This document shows, piece after piece, positions 8,588 through 18,038 of a stretch of DNA of 64,000 bases. The stretch's first letter is position 1. Each line of letters opens with the position of its first letter. Both the position numbers and the translations under genes were made by a program. Origin of the DNA: Pseudomonas gozinkensis. GTDB lineage: Bacteria > Pseudomonadota > Gammaproteobacteria > Pseudomonadales > Pseudomonadaceae. The DNA is taken from assembly GCF_014863585.1 (NCBI RefSeq), contig NZ_CP062253.1, positions 434,001 through 498,000 on the forward strand. Reading direction: 5' to 3'. Under the pieces are notes generated by a model that searched no databases, was not told the origin of the DNA, and worked only from the letters and a program-made list of their open reading frames with translations.

Positions 8588-8607
8588 ACTCTCAAAAGGA
8601 GCACAAA

Positions 8608-10140
8608 ATGACTGCGCTGAATCTGATCCCCGGCCAACTGAGCCTGGCCCAACTGCGTGACGTCTATCAGAACCCGGTCAAGCTGACCCTCGACAACAGC
8701 GCCAGCGCGCAGATCGAAGCCAGCGTGGCCTGCGTCGAGCAGATCCTCGCGGAAAACCGCACCGCCTACGGCATCAACACCGGTTTCGGCCTGCTGGCCT
8801 CGACCCGCATCGCCAGCGAAGACCTGGAAAACCTCCAGCGCTCGCTGGTGCTGTCCCACGCCGCCGGCGTCGGCCAGCCGATCAGCGACGAGCTGGTGCG
8901 TCTGATCATGGTGCTCAAGGTCAACAGCCTCAGCCGTGGTTTCTCCGGTATCCGTCGTGTGGTGATCGATGCGCTGATCGCCCTGATCAACGCCGAGGTT
9001 TACCCGCACATTCCGTTGAAAGGCTCGGTCGGTGCCTCCGGTGACCTCGCGCCATTGGCGCACATGTCTCTGGTGCTGCTGGGCGAGGGCAAGGCGCGCT
9101 ATAAGGGCGAGTGGATGGAAGCGACCGAAGCGCTGAAAGTCGCCGGTCTGACGCCGCTGACGCTGGCCGCCAAAGAAGGTCTGGCGCTGCTCAACGGTAC
9201 TCAGGTGTCCACCGCATTCGCTTTGCGCGGTCTGTTCGAAGGTGAAGACCTGTTCGCCGGCGCACTGGCGCTGGGTGGTCTGACGGTCGAAGCGGTGCTC
9301 GGCTCGCGTTCGCCGTTCGACGCACGTATCCATGCCGCCCGTGGCCAGAAAGGCCAGATCGACGCCGCTGCCGCTTACCGCGATCTGCTGGGCGAGCGCA
9401 GCGAAGTCTCCGACTCGCACCAGAACTGCGAAAAGGTTCAGGACCCGTACTCGCTGCGTTGCCAGCCGCAAGTCATGGGGGCGTGCCTGACCCAGTTCCG
9501 TCAGGCTGCCGAAGTGCTGGCTGTCGAAGCCAACGCCGTATCCGACAACCCGCTGGTGTTCGCGGCCGAAGGCGACGTGATTTCCGGCGGCAACTTCCAC
9601 GCCGAACCGGTGGCCATGGCCGCTGACAACATGGCCCTGGCCATTGCTGAAATCGGTTCCCTGAGCGAGCGTCGTATCTCGCTGATGATGGACAAGCACA
9701 TGTCGCAACTGCCGCCGTTCCTGGTGGCTAACGGTGGCGTGAACTCCGGCTTCATGATCGCCCAGGTGACCGCTGCGGCCCTGGCCAGCGAAAACAAGGC
9801 GCTGTCCCATCCGCATTCGGTGGACAGCCTGCCGACCTCCGCCAACCAGGAAGACCATGTTTCGATGGCCCCGGCTGCCGGCAAGCGCCTGTGGGAAATG
9901 GCCGAGAACACCCGCGGGATTCTCGCGGTGGAATGGCTGGCGGCGGTGCAGGGTCTGGACCTGCGCAACGGCCTGAAGACCTCGGCCAAACTGGAACAGG
10001 CCCGAGGGATTCTGCGTCGCGAAGTGCCGTTCTACGAGAAGGACCGCTTCTTCGCGCCGGACATCAATGCCGCGACCGAACTGCTGGCTTCGCGGTGCCT
10101 GACCGAACTGGTTCCAGCCAAGCTTTTGCCTAGCCTGTAA
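8608..10140 (+). CDS. hutH: Histidine ammonia-lyase (histidase), active form (HutH2)
   Basis: Deaminates L-histidine to trans-urocanate and ammonia, the first step of the pathway. The 510-residue length equals that of the P. putida enzyme. The MIO motif [14 protein letters not shown] is intact, with Ala143-Ser144-Gly145. The catalytic residues are present: the Tyr of AYGINTGFG, the NGTQ loop, [11 protein letters not shown] with Tyr281 and Arg, and the Glu of QEDHVS. The start is ATG 8608 with AAAGGAG at 8596-8602. It lies 116 bp after the MIO-less paralogue and is probably the true histidase of the cell. The amino-acid permease (HutTh) reported between the two lyase genes in some P. fluorescens strains is absent here. 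Confidence 0.96.
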   Translation: MTALNLIPGQLSLAQLRDVYQNPVKLTLDNSASAQIEASVACVEQILAENRTAYGINTGFGLLASTRIASEDLENLQRSLVLSHAAGVGQPISDELVRLIMVLKVNSLSRGFSGIRRVVIDALIALINAEVYPHIPLKGSVGASGDLAPLAHMSLVLLGEGKARYKGEWMEATEALKVAGLTPLTLAAKEGLALLNGTQVSTAFALRGLFEGEDLFAGALALGGLTVEAVLGSRSPFDARIHAARGQKGQIDAAAAYRDLLGERSEVSDSHQNCEKVQDPYSLRCQPQVMGACLTQFRQAAEVLAVEANAVSDNPLVFAAEGDVISGGNFHAEPVAMAADNMALAIAEIGSLSERRISLMMDKHMSQLPPFLVANGGVNSGFMIAQVTAAALASENKALSHPHSVDSLPTSANQEDHVSMAPAAGKRLWEMAENTRGILAVEWLAAVQGLDLRNGLKTSAKLEQARGILRREVPFYEKDRFFAPDINAATELLASRCLTELVPAKLLPSL

Positions 10141-10148
10141 GGGCCCTT

Positions 10149-10210
10149 TCGCTGGCAAGCCAGCTCCCACAGGGACAACGCAATACCTGTGGGAGCTGGC
10201 TTGCCAGCGA
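10149..10210. repeat. REPIN (TGGCTTGCCAGC family)
   Basis: TCGCTGGCAAGCCAGCTCCC (10149-10168) and its reverse complement (ending 10210) flank a short spacer between hutH2 and hutI. Confidence 0.85.
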
Positions 10211-10239
10211 TACGATTTTGAACAAGACGAGGACTTGGG

Positions 10240-11445
10240 ATGAAAACCCTCTGGCAACACTGCCACGTCGCAACCATGGCGCAAGGCGTCTACTCGATCA
10301 TCGAGGATGCGGCCATCGTGACGTCCGGTGCACTCATCGAGTGGATCGGCCCGCGCAGCCAATTGCCGTCAGGCGAATACCCGGCGGTCAATGACCTGCA
10401 AGGCGCGTGGGTCACTCCCGGCCTGATCGACTGCCACACCCACACCGTGTTCGGCGGCAACCGCAGCGGCGAATTCGAGCAGCGCCTGCAAGGCGTCAGC
10501 TACGCCGAGATCGCCGCAGCAGGCGGCGGCATCGCCAGCACCGTGCGTGCCACCCGCGAAGCCTCGGAAGACGAACTGTTCGCCAGCGCCGCCAAGCGCT
10601 TGAAAAGCCTGATGCGCGACGGCGTGACCACGGTCGAAATGAAGTCCGGCTACGGCCTTGATCTGGCCAGCGAACGCAAGATTCTGCGGGTCATCCGCCG
10701 TCTCGCCGCCGAACTGCCGATCAGCGTGCGCAGCACCTGTCTTGCCGCCCACGCGCTGCCGCCGGAATACAAGGATCGCGCCGACGACTACATCGATCAC
10801 ATCTGCGCCGAAATGCTGCCAGCCCTGGCTGCCGAAGGGCTGGTGGATGCAGTCGATGCGTTCTGCGAATACCTGGCGTTCTCCCCGGAACAGGTCGAGC
10901 GAGTGTTCATCGCCGCGCAAAAACTCGGCCTGCCGGTGAAACTGCACGCCGAGCAATTGTCGTCGCTGCACGGCTCCAGCCTCGCTGCGCGCTATCACGC
11001 GTTGTCCGCCGATCACCTGGAGTTCATGGACGAAGCCGACGCCATCGCCATGGCCGAATCCGACACCGTCGCGGTGCTGCTGCCGGGCGCGTTCTACTTC
11101 CTGCGCGAAACCCAGTTGCCGCCGATGGAAGCCCTGCGCAAACACAAAGTGAAAATCGCCATCGCCAGCGACCTCAACCCCGGCACCTCGCCGGCGCTGT
11201 CGTTGCGCCTGATGCTGAACATGGCCTGCACCTGTTTCCGCATGACCCCGGAAGAAGCTTTGGCCGGCGCCACGATTCATGCGGCGCAAGCCTTGGGCAT
11301 GGCCGAGTCCCACGGCTCGCTGGAAGCCGGCAAGGTCGCGGATTTTGTTGCCTGGCAGATCGACCGGCCGGCGGATCTGGCGTACTGGCTGGGTGGTGAA
11401 CTGGATAAACGCGTCGTGCGTCACGGCGTCGAATCAAGTCTGTAG
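10240..11445 (+). CDS. hutI: Imidazolonepropionase
   Basis: Hydrolyses 4-imidazolone-5-propionate to N-formimino-L-glutamate, the third step. It is a metal-dependent amidohydrolase of 401 residues, the usual size. The metal-binding motif [10 protein letters not shown] is near residue 65, followed by KLHAEQLSS and the late metal Asp in [11 protein letters not shown]. It starts at ATG 10240 and ends 10 bases before hutG, so the two are in one operon. The product is expected to pass to HutF (formimino-Glu deiminase, upstream of the window), and HutG then acts on formylglutamate. Confidence 0.97.
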   Translation: MKTLWQHCHVATMAQGVYSIIEDAAIVTSGALIEWIGPRSQLPSGEYPAVNDLQGAWVTPGLIDCHTHTVFGGNRSGEFEQRLQGVSYAEIAAAGGGIASTVRATREASEDELFASAAKRLKSLMRDGVTTVEMKSGYGLDLASERKILRVIRRLAAELPISVRSTCLAAHALPPEYKDRADDYIDHICAEMLPALAAEGLVDAVDAFCEYLAFSPEQVERVFIAAQKLGLPVKLHAEQLSSLHGSSLAARYHALSADHLEFMDEADAIAMAESDTVAVLLPGAFYFLRETQLPPMEALRKHKVKIAIASDLNPGTSPALSLRLMLNMACTCFRMTPEEALAGATIHAAQALGMAESHGSLEAGKVADFVAWQIDRPADLAYWLGGELDKRVVRHGVESSL

Positions 11446-11455
11446 GAGAGCGGTT

Positions 11456-12259
11456 GTGGATAAGGTTCTGAACTTCAAACAAGGTCGCGTGCCGCTGCTG
11501 ATCAGCATGCCCCACGCCGGTGTGCGCCTGACCCCGGCGGTCGAGGCCGGGTTGATCCCGGACGCGAAAAGCCTGCCGGACACCGACTGGCACATTCCGC
11601 AGCTCTACGACTTCGCCGCCGAACTGGGCGCCAGCACCCTGGCGGCCGAATACTCGCGGTTTGTCATCGACCTGAATCGGCCGTCCGACGACAAGCCGTT
11701 GTATGCCGGCGCCACCACCGGTCTGTACCCGGCGACGCTGTTCGATGGCATTCCGTTGTTCAAGGACGGGCAGGAGCCGTCGAAAGAAGAGCGTGCGACG
11801 TACCTGGAGCAGATCTGGACGCCGTACCACCGCACCTTGCGGGAAGAGCTGGCGCGGCTGAAGGCCGAGTTCGGTTACGCGCTGCTGTTCGATGCGCATT
11901 CGATCCGCTCGATCATCCCGCACCTGTTCGACGGCAAGCTGCCGGACTTCAACCTCGGCACCTTCAACGGCGCCAGTTGCGACCCGCAACTGGCCACACA
12001 ACTGGAAGCGATCTGCGCCCGCCACGCCGATTACAGCCATGTGCTGAACGGACGCTTCAAGGGCGGCCATATCACCCGTCACTACGGCAACCCGGCCGGG
12101 AACATCCACGCCGTGCAACTGGAGCTGGGCCAGTGCACCTACATGGAAGAGTTCGAACCGTTCCGCTACCGCGCCGATCTGGCGGAGCCGACGCGGGTGG
12201 TGTTGAAGGAACTGCTGCAAGGGCTGCTCGTCTGGGGCAAATCCCACTACAACGCGTAA
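11456..12259 (+). CDS. hutG: N-formylglutamate amidohydrolase (deformylase)
   Basis: Releases formate from N-formylglutamate to give glutamate, the last step of the five-enzyme HutF/HutG branch used by pseudomonads. The start is GTG 11456 with AGGAG at 11444-11448, giving 267 residues. A longer in-frame reading would overlap hutI. Family motifs seen are LLISMPHAGVRLTP near the N-terminus, FVIDLNRPSDDKPLY and FDAHSIRSIIP with candidate metal ligands. It is the last gene of the hutU-G run and is followed by a long REP cluster rather than a classical terminator. Confidence 0.95.
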   Translation: MDKVLNFKQGRVPLLISMPHAGVRLTPAVEAGLIPDAKSLPDTDWHIPQLYDFAAELGASTLAAEYSRFVIDLNRPSDDKPLYAGATTGLYPATLFDGIPLFKDGQEPSKEERATYLEQIWTPYHRTLREELARLKAEFGYALLFDAHSIRSIIPHLFDGKLPDFNLGTFNGASCDPQLATQLEAICARHADYSHVLNGRFKGGHITRHYGNPAGNIHAVQLELGQCTYMEEFEPFRYRADLAEPTRVVLKELLQGLLVWGKSHYNA

Positions 12260-12274
12260 CCCTCTGCTGACTCT

Positions 12275-12376
12275 GATCGTTCCCACGCTCCGCGTGGGAA
12301 TGCCTCTAGGGACGCTCCGCGTCCAGTGACGCAGAGCGTCACGGGCTGCATTCCCACGCGGAGCGTGGGAACGATC
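12275..12376. repeat. Long REP/REPIN (GTTCCCACGC family)
   Basis: GATCGTTCCCACGCTCCGCG (from 12275) is mirrored by its reverse complement ending near 12375. Between them lie GACGCTCCGCGTC-like units. The whole 100 bp can fold into one extended hairpin and may protect the hut mRNA 3' end. Confidence 0.8.
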
Positions 12377-12527
12377 TAGCTGGGGGGTGGAACCAAACAG
12401 TCGCCACCGTGCAAATCCCCGTCGCCTCAGTTCGCTTTTCCCGCTCGTCTGCTGCGTAATGTTTCGGCCACGGTGCAAGAAGACACCGATCCGAACAATA
12501 ACCCGCTGCCGCACGAGACGATCCCAC

Positions 12528-13475
12528 ATGAAAAAACTGTTCACTCGTTGTGCGTTAATCCTTACCGGCAGTGCGCTGCTCAGCGCCGGCGCCATGGCTT
12601 CCGACGATGCATCCTGCAAAACCGTGCGCATGGGCGTGGTCAACTGGACCGACGTGATCGCCACCAGCGGCATGGCCGACGTGCTGCTCAACGGCCTCGG
12701 CTACGAAAGCAAACAGACCAGCGCCGTGCAGCAAATCATCTTCGCCGGTATCCGCGACAAGCGCCTCGATATCTTCCTCGGCTACTGGAAGCCGGCGATG
12801 GACAAGAACATCGCGCCGTTCCTCGCCGCCAATCAGGTCAAGGTCATGGACAAGCCCAGCCTGGCCGACGCCCAGGCGACTCTGGCGGTTCCGGACTACG
12901 TGGCGGCGGCAGGGCTGAAAACCTTTGGCGACATCGCGAAATTCAAGGATCAGCTCGGTGGCAAGATTTACGGCATCGAGCCCGGTAGCGGCGCCAACAC
13001 CACGATCAAGACGATGATCGAAACCAACCATTTCGGTCTGAAGGATTTCAAGATCATCGAATCCGGTGAGGCCGGCATGCTCGCCGCCGTGCAGCGGGCG
13101 GTGAACCGCAAGGAATTCGTGGTGTTCGTCGGCTGGACCCCGCACCCGATGAATATCAACATGAAGATCACCTACCTGACCGGCAGCGAAGACGTCTACG
13201 GCCCGAACGAAGGTGCCGCCACCGTTTCCACCGTCACCGCGCCGGACTACGCCGAGCGCTGCCCGAACGTCCATCAACTGCTGGAAAACCTGACGTTCAC
13301 CGCCGCCCAGGAAAGCCAGTTGATGGTGCCGATCATGGAGCGCAAGACACCGCAGGACGTGGCGAAAACCTGGCTGCGTGAACATCCGGAAGATCTGCAG
13401 CGTTGGCTGGCGGGTGTCAGCAGTTTTGACGGCAAGGACGGCGTGGCCACGGTCCAGGCCAGCCTGAAAAACTGA
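12528..13475 (+). CDS. Choline-type ABC transporter substrate-binding protein (ChoX/CbcX-like), solitary
   Basis: A 315-residue periplasmic binding protein of the OpuAC/ChoX family. The signal peptide is MKKLFTRCALILTGSALLSA with cleavage near Ala-Met-Ala, residue 24. The mature start KTVRMGVVNWTDVIATSGMA is typical of choline binders, and the aromatic residues in LGYWKP and VGWTPHPMN could form the cation box. No permease or ATPase gene accompanies it. Pseudomonads use several orphan binding proteins with one CbcWV core, so it may dock there or on HutWV; this is inference. Its stop codon overlaps the next ATG (TGATG). Confidence 0.85.
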   Translation: MKKLFTRCALILTGSALLSAGAMASDDASCKTVRMGVVNWTDVIATSGMADVLLNGLGYESKQTSAVQQIIFAGIRDKRLDIFLGYWKPAMDKNIAPFLAANQVKVMDKPSLADAQATLAVPDYVAAAGLKTFGDIAKFKDQLGGKIYGIEPGSGANTTIKTMIETNHFGLKDFKIIESGEAGMLAAVQRAVNRKEFVVFVGWTPHPMNINMKITYLTGSEDVYGPNEGAATVSTVTAPDYAERCPNVHQLLENLTFTAAQESQLMVPIMERKTPQDVAKTWLREHPEDLQRWLAGVSSFDGKDGVATVQASLKN

Positions 13476-14392
13476 TGGGCACTTATCCACTCTCGCCGTC
13501 GATGGCGGCGTTCGTCGCCAGAACCGAAAGCTTTGCCAGCGATGACAGCAGCCTCAGCGGATTGCGCAAATCCTATGACGCCATGTGCCGCGCCTTCACG
13601 CCCGAACGGCCGGCGGGTCTGGAGGTGGTGGATTTCCAGTTGAGCGAGGTGGCGGTGCGCTCGTATCGCCCGCCTGTCCGGCCATCGGCCAGTGGCTGGC
13701 CATGCGTGCTGTATCTGCACGGCGGCGGTTGGGTGGTCGGCGGGCTGGATTCCCATGACTTCATCTGCTGCGAGCTGGCCATGGCCGTCGGGGCGATGGT
13801 AGTGGCGGTGGATTACCGGTTGGCGCCGGAGCATCCGTTCCCGGCCGGTTTCGAGGATTGCCTGAGCGTCTGGCGCGCGTTGCGCAGCGGGCCGTTCTGG
13901 TTTGATCCCGGACGGATGCTGGTGGCGGGCGACAGTGCCGGGGGCAATCTGGCGGCGGCGCTGTGCCTGGCGCTGCGCGATGCCGGCGAGCCGCTGCCGG
14001 GCGCGCAGGTCTTGATCTATCCGGGGCTGGGGGGCGACGAGCAGTTGGCGTCACGCAGCGAATGCGCCGATGCGCCGTTGCTCGCCAGCAGCGATGTCGA
14101 TTGTTATCACGCCCTGTACCTGCGCGGCACCGTGAAGCCGAACGCTTATGCGATGCCGTTGCTGGCCGGGGACTTCAGCGGTTTGCCCCCGGCCTGGATT
14201 GCCGTGGCGCAGTTCGATCCGCTGCGTGACGATGGCGTGTGCTACGCCGAGCGGCTGAACGCAGCGGGCGTCGACGCGGCGCTGTACTACGGCGAAGGGC
14301 TGGTTCACGGTTGCCTGCGGGCGCGGCATGAGGTCGCCGAGGTCGATCGTCTCTACGAAAACCTGCTGGGGTTCATGGCTGACAAATTGTGA
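13475..14392 (+). CDS. Alpha/beta hydrolase, hormone-sensitive-lipase type esterase
   Basis: A 305-residue cytoplasmic hydrolase. The oxyanion motif HGGGW begins at residue 82, the nucleophile elbow GDSAGG has Ser154, and the C-terminal Asp (FDPLRDDG) and His (LVHGCLR) complete the triad, all as in the HSL/acetyl-hydrolase family. The substrate cannot be read from sequence. It is translationally coupled to the choline-type binding protein by a one-base overlap, which suggests use of an imported ester such as an acylcholine or acylcarnitine. That link is inference. Confidence 0.85.
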   Translation: MGTYPLSPSMAAFVARTESFASDDSSLSGLRKSYDAMCRAFTPERPAGLEVVDFQLSEVAVRSYRPPVRPSASGWPCVLYLHGGGWVVGGLDSHDFICCELAMAVGAMVVAVDYRLAPEHPFPAGFEDCLSVWRALRSGPFWFDPGRMLVAGDSAGGNLAAALCLALRDAGEPLPGAQVLIYPGLGGDEQLASRSECADAPLLASSDVDCYHALYLRGTVKPNAYAMPLLAGDFSGLPPAWIAVAQFDPLRDDGVCYAERLNAAGVDAALYYGEGLVHGCLRARHEVAEVDRLYENLLGFMADKL

Positions 14393-14496
14393 CGGCGCGC
14401 GGGCATGCTCATTGACGTAAATCGGGTTTATGATGCCGGACGGCAGAATAATAGAAGTCCCCCCAGGGATGACCTCGACCCCTTACGGAGCGCGCA

Positions 14497-15468
14497 ATGC
14501 AGACTTTGTTTCCGCAGATCAAACCTCACGCACGGCACGATCTGGCCGTCGATGACACCCATACGCTGTACGTCGACGAAAGCGGTTCACCGGAAGGCTT
14601 GCCGGTGGTGTTCATTCACGGAGGTCCCGGCGCCGGGTGCGACGCCCAGAGTCGCCGCTACTTCGATCCGAACCTGTATCGCATTGTCACCTTCGACCAG
14701 CGCGGCTGCGGTCGCTCCACGCCCCACGCCAGCCTGGAAAACAACACCACCTGGGATCTGGTCGAAGACCTCGAGCGCATCCGCAAACACCTGGGCATCG
14801 ACAAATGGGTGCTGTTCGGCGGCTCCTGGGGTTCAACCCTGGCGCTGGCCTACGCGCAGACCCACCCGGAGCGCGTGCATGGGCTGATCCTGCGCGGGAT
14901 CTTTCTCTGCCGCCCGCAGGAAATCGAATGGTTCTACCAGGCCGGCGCCAGCCGTCTGTTCCCCGATTACTGGCAGGACTACCTCGCGCCAATCCCGCTG
15001 GACGAGCGCGACGACCTGCTCAGCGCTTTCCACAAGCGCCTGACCGGCAACGACCAGATCGCCCAGATGCACGCGGCCAAGGCCTGGTCGACCTGGGAAG
15101 GGCGCACCGCGACCCTGCGTCCGAATCCGCTGGTGGTCGATCGTTTCTCCGAACCGCAGCGCGCCTTGTCGATTGCGCGGATCGAATGCCACTACTTCAC
15201 CAACAATGCGTTCCTTGAGCCAAACCAGCTGATCCGCGACATGGGCAAGATCGCCCATCTGCCGGGCGTGATCATTCATGGTCGCTACGACGTGATCTGC
15301 CCGCTCGACAACGCCTGGGAACTGCATCAGGCCTGGCCGAACAGCGAGCTGCAGGTGATCCGCGATGCCGGCCACGCCGCCTCGGAGCCGGGTATCACCG
15401 ATGCGCTGGTGCGCGCCGCCAGCAATATGGCCCGTCGTCTGCTTGACCTGCCGCCCGAAGAAGCATGA
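14497..15468 (+). CDS. pip: Proline iminopeptidase
   Basis: Removes N-terminal proline from peptides in the cytoplasm. The 323 residues have the peptidase S33 features: oxyanion motif HGGPGAG, nucleophile elbow GGSWGS with Ser110, and the late His of [10 protein letters not shown]. The cap region [20 protein letters not shown] is characteristic of bacterial Pip. The start is ATG 14497 with a purine-rich GGAG nearby. The stop overlaps dtd by four bases, so the pair is co-translated. Confidence 0.95.
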   Translation: MQTLFPQIKPHARHDLAVDDTHTLYVDESGSPEGLPVVFIHGGPGAGCDAQSRRYFDPNLYRIVTFDQRGCGRSTPHASLENNTTWDLVEDLERIRKHLGIDKWVLFGGSWGSTLALAYAQTHPERVHGLILRGIFLCRPQEIEWFYQAGASRLFPDYWQDYLAPIPLDERDDLLSAFHKRLTGNDQIAQMHAAKAWSTWEGRTATLRPNPLVVDRFSEPQRALSIARIECHYFTNNAFLEPNQLIRDMGKIAHLPGVIIHGRYDVICPLDNAWELHQAWPNSELQVIRDAGHAASEPGITDALVRAASNMARRLLDLPPEEA

Positions 15469-15902
15469 AGGGTCTGTTGCAGCGCGTGAAAGGCGCGCGG
15501 GTCGAAGTGGCGGGCGAGGTGGTCGGCAGTGTCGATCAGGGTTTGCTGGTGCTGGTGGCGGTCGAACCCGACGACACGCCGGCCAGCGCCGACAAACTTC
15601 TGCATAAGCTGCTTAACTATCGGGTGTTCAGTGACGCCGAGGGCAAGATGAATCTGTCCTTGGCGGATGTGGGTGGCGGGTTGCTGCTGGTCTCTCAGTT
15701 CACCCTCGCCGCCGACACCAAAAGCGGGTTGCGTCCGAGTTTCTCGACCGCCGCCCCTCCGGCGCTGGGCGAAGAATTATTCGACTATCTATTAAGCAAA
15801 GCGAAACAGATGCATGGCACAGTGGCATCAGGTAGATTCGGCGCGGATATGCAGGTGCACCTGGTCAACGATGGCCCGGTAACCTTCCTGTTACAGACAT
15901 GA
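15465..15902 (+). CDS. dtd: D-aminoacyl-tRNA deacylase
   Basis: Hydrolyses D-aminoacyl-tRNAs and mischarged glycyl-tRNA(Ala), a chirality proofreading role. The 145 residues match the family length. The two signature motifs are present: SQFTLAAD with the catalytic Thr, and NDGPVTF, the Gly-cis-Pro hinge that excludes L-amino acids. It overlaps pip by 4 bp. The pip-dtd pairing is common in Pseudomonas. Confidence 0.96.
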   Translation: MKGLLQRVKGARVEVAGEVVGSVDQGLLVLVAVEPDDTPASADKLLHKLLNYRVFSDAEGKMNLSLADVGGGLLLVSQFTLAADTKSGLRPSFSTAAPPALGEELFDYLLSKAKQMHGTVASGRFGADMQVHLVNDGPVTFLLQT

Positions 15903-16223
15903 AAGCGCTTGAAACATCTTTTTAAGGGCTTTTCGACTGAAAACAGGGAATTTTCGCGATAAATACTTTGTTACCCCTGATGCGTTGTCACGCGGGCTAC
16001 TAGATAATCGCGCGCTACGGGGATCAGCGTTCGTTGGTCCATTTTGACTTAGGTAGAGACTTGTCCGGATCCGATTGGGGAATCATTTTGACCCAGCGGA
16101 GTCGGAACAATGCTCGCCAACTTGGCAAGGGTGCCCTGAAAGGTCGGTTTTTTTGTACCGAATCCCTCACAGGCACTTCATCTGGCCGTTGGTTTATTGA
16201 TCTGTTTTCGGCGAGGGTTGCTC
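15903..16223 (+). promoter_or_regulatory. 320-nt intergenic leader upstream of opgG
   Basis: This stretch holds no convincing gene. It has AT-rich DNA near 15945-16010 with a GATAAT -10-like hexamer around 16002, a short dyad GCCAA-C-TTGGC (16116-16126) and a T-run at about 16147. A small reading frame through it (16034-16234) lacks a family resemblance or a clear ribosome site. It most likely contains the opgGH promoter and a long 5' leader; the start point cannot be fixed from sequence. Confidence 0.45.
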
Positions 16224-18038
16224 GTGATTGTTAGTCCCTGTAATGCAGCAAAATTGTCTGCCAAACGCTTGCGCAGCGCTCTGGTAGCGGGCTCGGCAGT
16301 ACTCTGCCTGCTCAGCGCCGGTCAGCTTTGGGCATTCAATCTTGACGATGTGTCGGCCAAGGCCAAAGAGTTGGCCGGGCAGAAGTTCGAAGCCCCGCGC
16401 AGCAACCTGCCGAACGAATTCCGTGAAATGAAATTCGCGGACTATCAGAAGATTCGTTTCCGCACCGAAAAAGCCGAATGGGCCGACCAGAAGAACCCGT
16501 TCAAGCTGTCCTTCTATCACCAGGGCATGCACTTCGATACGCCGGTGAAAATCAACGAAATCACCGCGAACACCGTCGAAGAGATCAAATACGATCCAAG
16601 CCGTTTCGATTTCGGCGACCTGCAGTTCGATCCGAAGGCCACCGAACAACTGGGCTACGCCGGTTTCCGTGTGCTGTACCCGATCAACAAGGCTGACAAG
16701 CAAGACGAAATCATGACCATGCTGGGCGCGAGCTACTTCCGCGTTGTCGGCAAGGGTCACACCTACGGCCTGTCGGCCCGTGGCCTGGCGATTGATACGG
16801 CTTTGCCTTCCGGCGAAGAATTCCCGCGTTTTCGCGAGTTCTGGATTCAGCAGCCGAAGCCGGGTGACAAGCACCTGGTGATCTTCGCCCTGCTGGACTC
16901 GCCACGTGCGACCGGCGCCTACCGTCTGATCCTGCGTCCGGGCAGCGACACCATCGTCGACGTCAAGGGCCAGATGTACCTGCGTGACAAGGTCGGCAAG
17001 CTCGGCATCGCGCCGCTGACCAGCATGTTCCTGTTCGGCGCCAACCAGCCGTCGAAAGTGCTCAACTACCGTCGTGAGCTGCACGACTCCAGCGGTCTGT
17101 CGATCCATGCCGGCAATGGCGAGTGGATCTGGCGTCCGCTGAACAACCCGAAACACCTGGCCGTGAGCAACTTCAGCGTCGAGAACCCGCGTGGTTTCGG
17201 TCTGCTGCAACGTGGCCGTGACTTCAGCCACTACGAAGACCTCGATGACCGCTACGACAAGCGCCCAAGCGCCTGGATCGAGCCGAAGGGCGACTGGGGC
17301 AAAGGCACCGTCGATCTGGTCGAGATCCCGACCGCCGACGAAACCAACGACAACATCGTTGCGTTCTGGAGCCCGGAAAAACTGCCGGAGCCTGGCCAGC
17401 CGCTGGACTTCGCCTACCGCATGCACTGGACCATCGATGAAGCCGCGCTGCACGCGCCGGACAGCGCCTGGGTCAACCAGACCCTGCGTTCCACGGGTGA
17501 CGTCAAACAATCGAACCTGATCCGTCAGCCGGATGGCAGCGTTGCCTACCTGGTCGACTTCGAAGGCCCGTCCCTGGCGGCCCTGGCCCCGGATGCGGAC
17601 GTTCGCAGCCAGGTCAGCGTCGGCGACAACGCCGAACTGGTCGAGAACAGCGTGCGCTACAACCCGGAAACCAAGGGCTGGCGCCTGACCCTGCGGATGA
17701 AGATCAAGGACGCGAGCAAGTCCACCGAGATGCGCGCTGCCCTGGTGCAGCCAGTGGTCACCGCTGATCTGGCCAAGTCTTCGGTGCCGACGTCCAACTC
17801 GTCGGTGGCCAAGGCCGACAAGGTTGCCGCCAAGCAACAAGAGAAAGCCGACAAGGAAGCCAAGGCCGCCGAGGCCAAACAGGCCGACGCCAAGCCGGTT
17901 GCAGATGCCAAGGACAAGGCCAACAAAGACGCCAAGCAGCCAGCCGCTGCGGACGCGGCCCCAGCCACACCGGAATCGGCACCGACTGAAGAAGTCCTGA
18001 CCGAGACCTGGAGCTATCAGTTGCCTGCCGATGAGTAA
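16224..18038 (+). CDS. opgG: Glucan biosynthesis protein G (osmoregulated periplasmic glucans)
   Basis: Periplasmic protein needed to build or branch beta-1,2-linked osmoregulated periplasmic glucans exported by OpgH. GTG 16224 gives 604 residues and a normal signal peptide ([20 protein letters not shown], then a hydrophobic core ending at LWAF); the ATG at 16197 would add nine residues. The mature part starts [15 protein letters not shown] as in MdoG/OpgG. Beyond the usual fold, residues of about 515-590 form an Ala/Lys/Asp-rich, low-complexity tail of repeated AKQ/ADAK units before a final [10 protein letters not shown]. It overlaps opgH by 8 bp. Confidence 0.95.
   Translation: MIVSPCNAAKLSAKRLRSALVAGSAVLCLLSAGQLWAFNLDDVSAKAKELAGQKFEAPRSNLPNEFREMKFADYQKIRFRTEKAEWADQKNPFKLSFYHQGMHFDTPVKINEITANTVEEIKYDPSRFDFGDLQFDPKATEQLGYAGFRVLYPINKADKQDEIMTMLGASYFRVVGKGHTYGLSARGLAIDTALPSGEEFPRFREFWIQQPKPGDKHLVIFALLDSPRATGAYRLILRPGSDTIVDVKGQMYLRDKVGKLGIAPLTSMFLFGANQPSKVLNYRRELHDSSGLSIHAGNGEWIWRPLNNPKHLAVSNFSVENPRGFGLLQRGRDFSHYEDLDDRYDKRPSAWIEPKGDWGKGTVDLVEIPTADETNDNIVAFWSPEKLPEPGQPLDFAYRMHWTIDEAALHAPDSAWVNQTLRSTGDVKQSNLIRQPDGSVAYLVDFEGPSLAALAPDADVRSQVSVGDNAELVENSVRYNPETKGWRLTLRMKIKDASKSTEMRAALVQPVVTADLAKSSVPTSNSSVAKADKVAAKQQEKADKEAKAAEAKQADAKPVADAKDKANKDAKQPAAADAAPATPESAPTEEVLTETWSYQLPADE

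Noticed and set aside
12275..12376. CRISPR-like or attachment-site repeat
   Set aside because: Repeats are inverted, not regularly spaced direct repeats. They match dispersed REP elements.
16034..16234. Possible 66-residue gene upstream of opgG
   Set aside because: No ribosome site, no recognisable family, and it runs into the opgG start.
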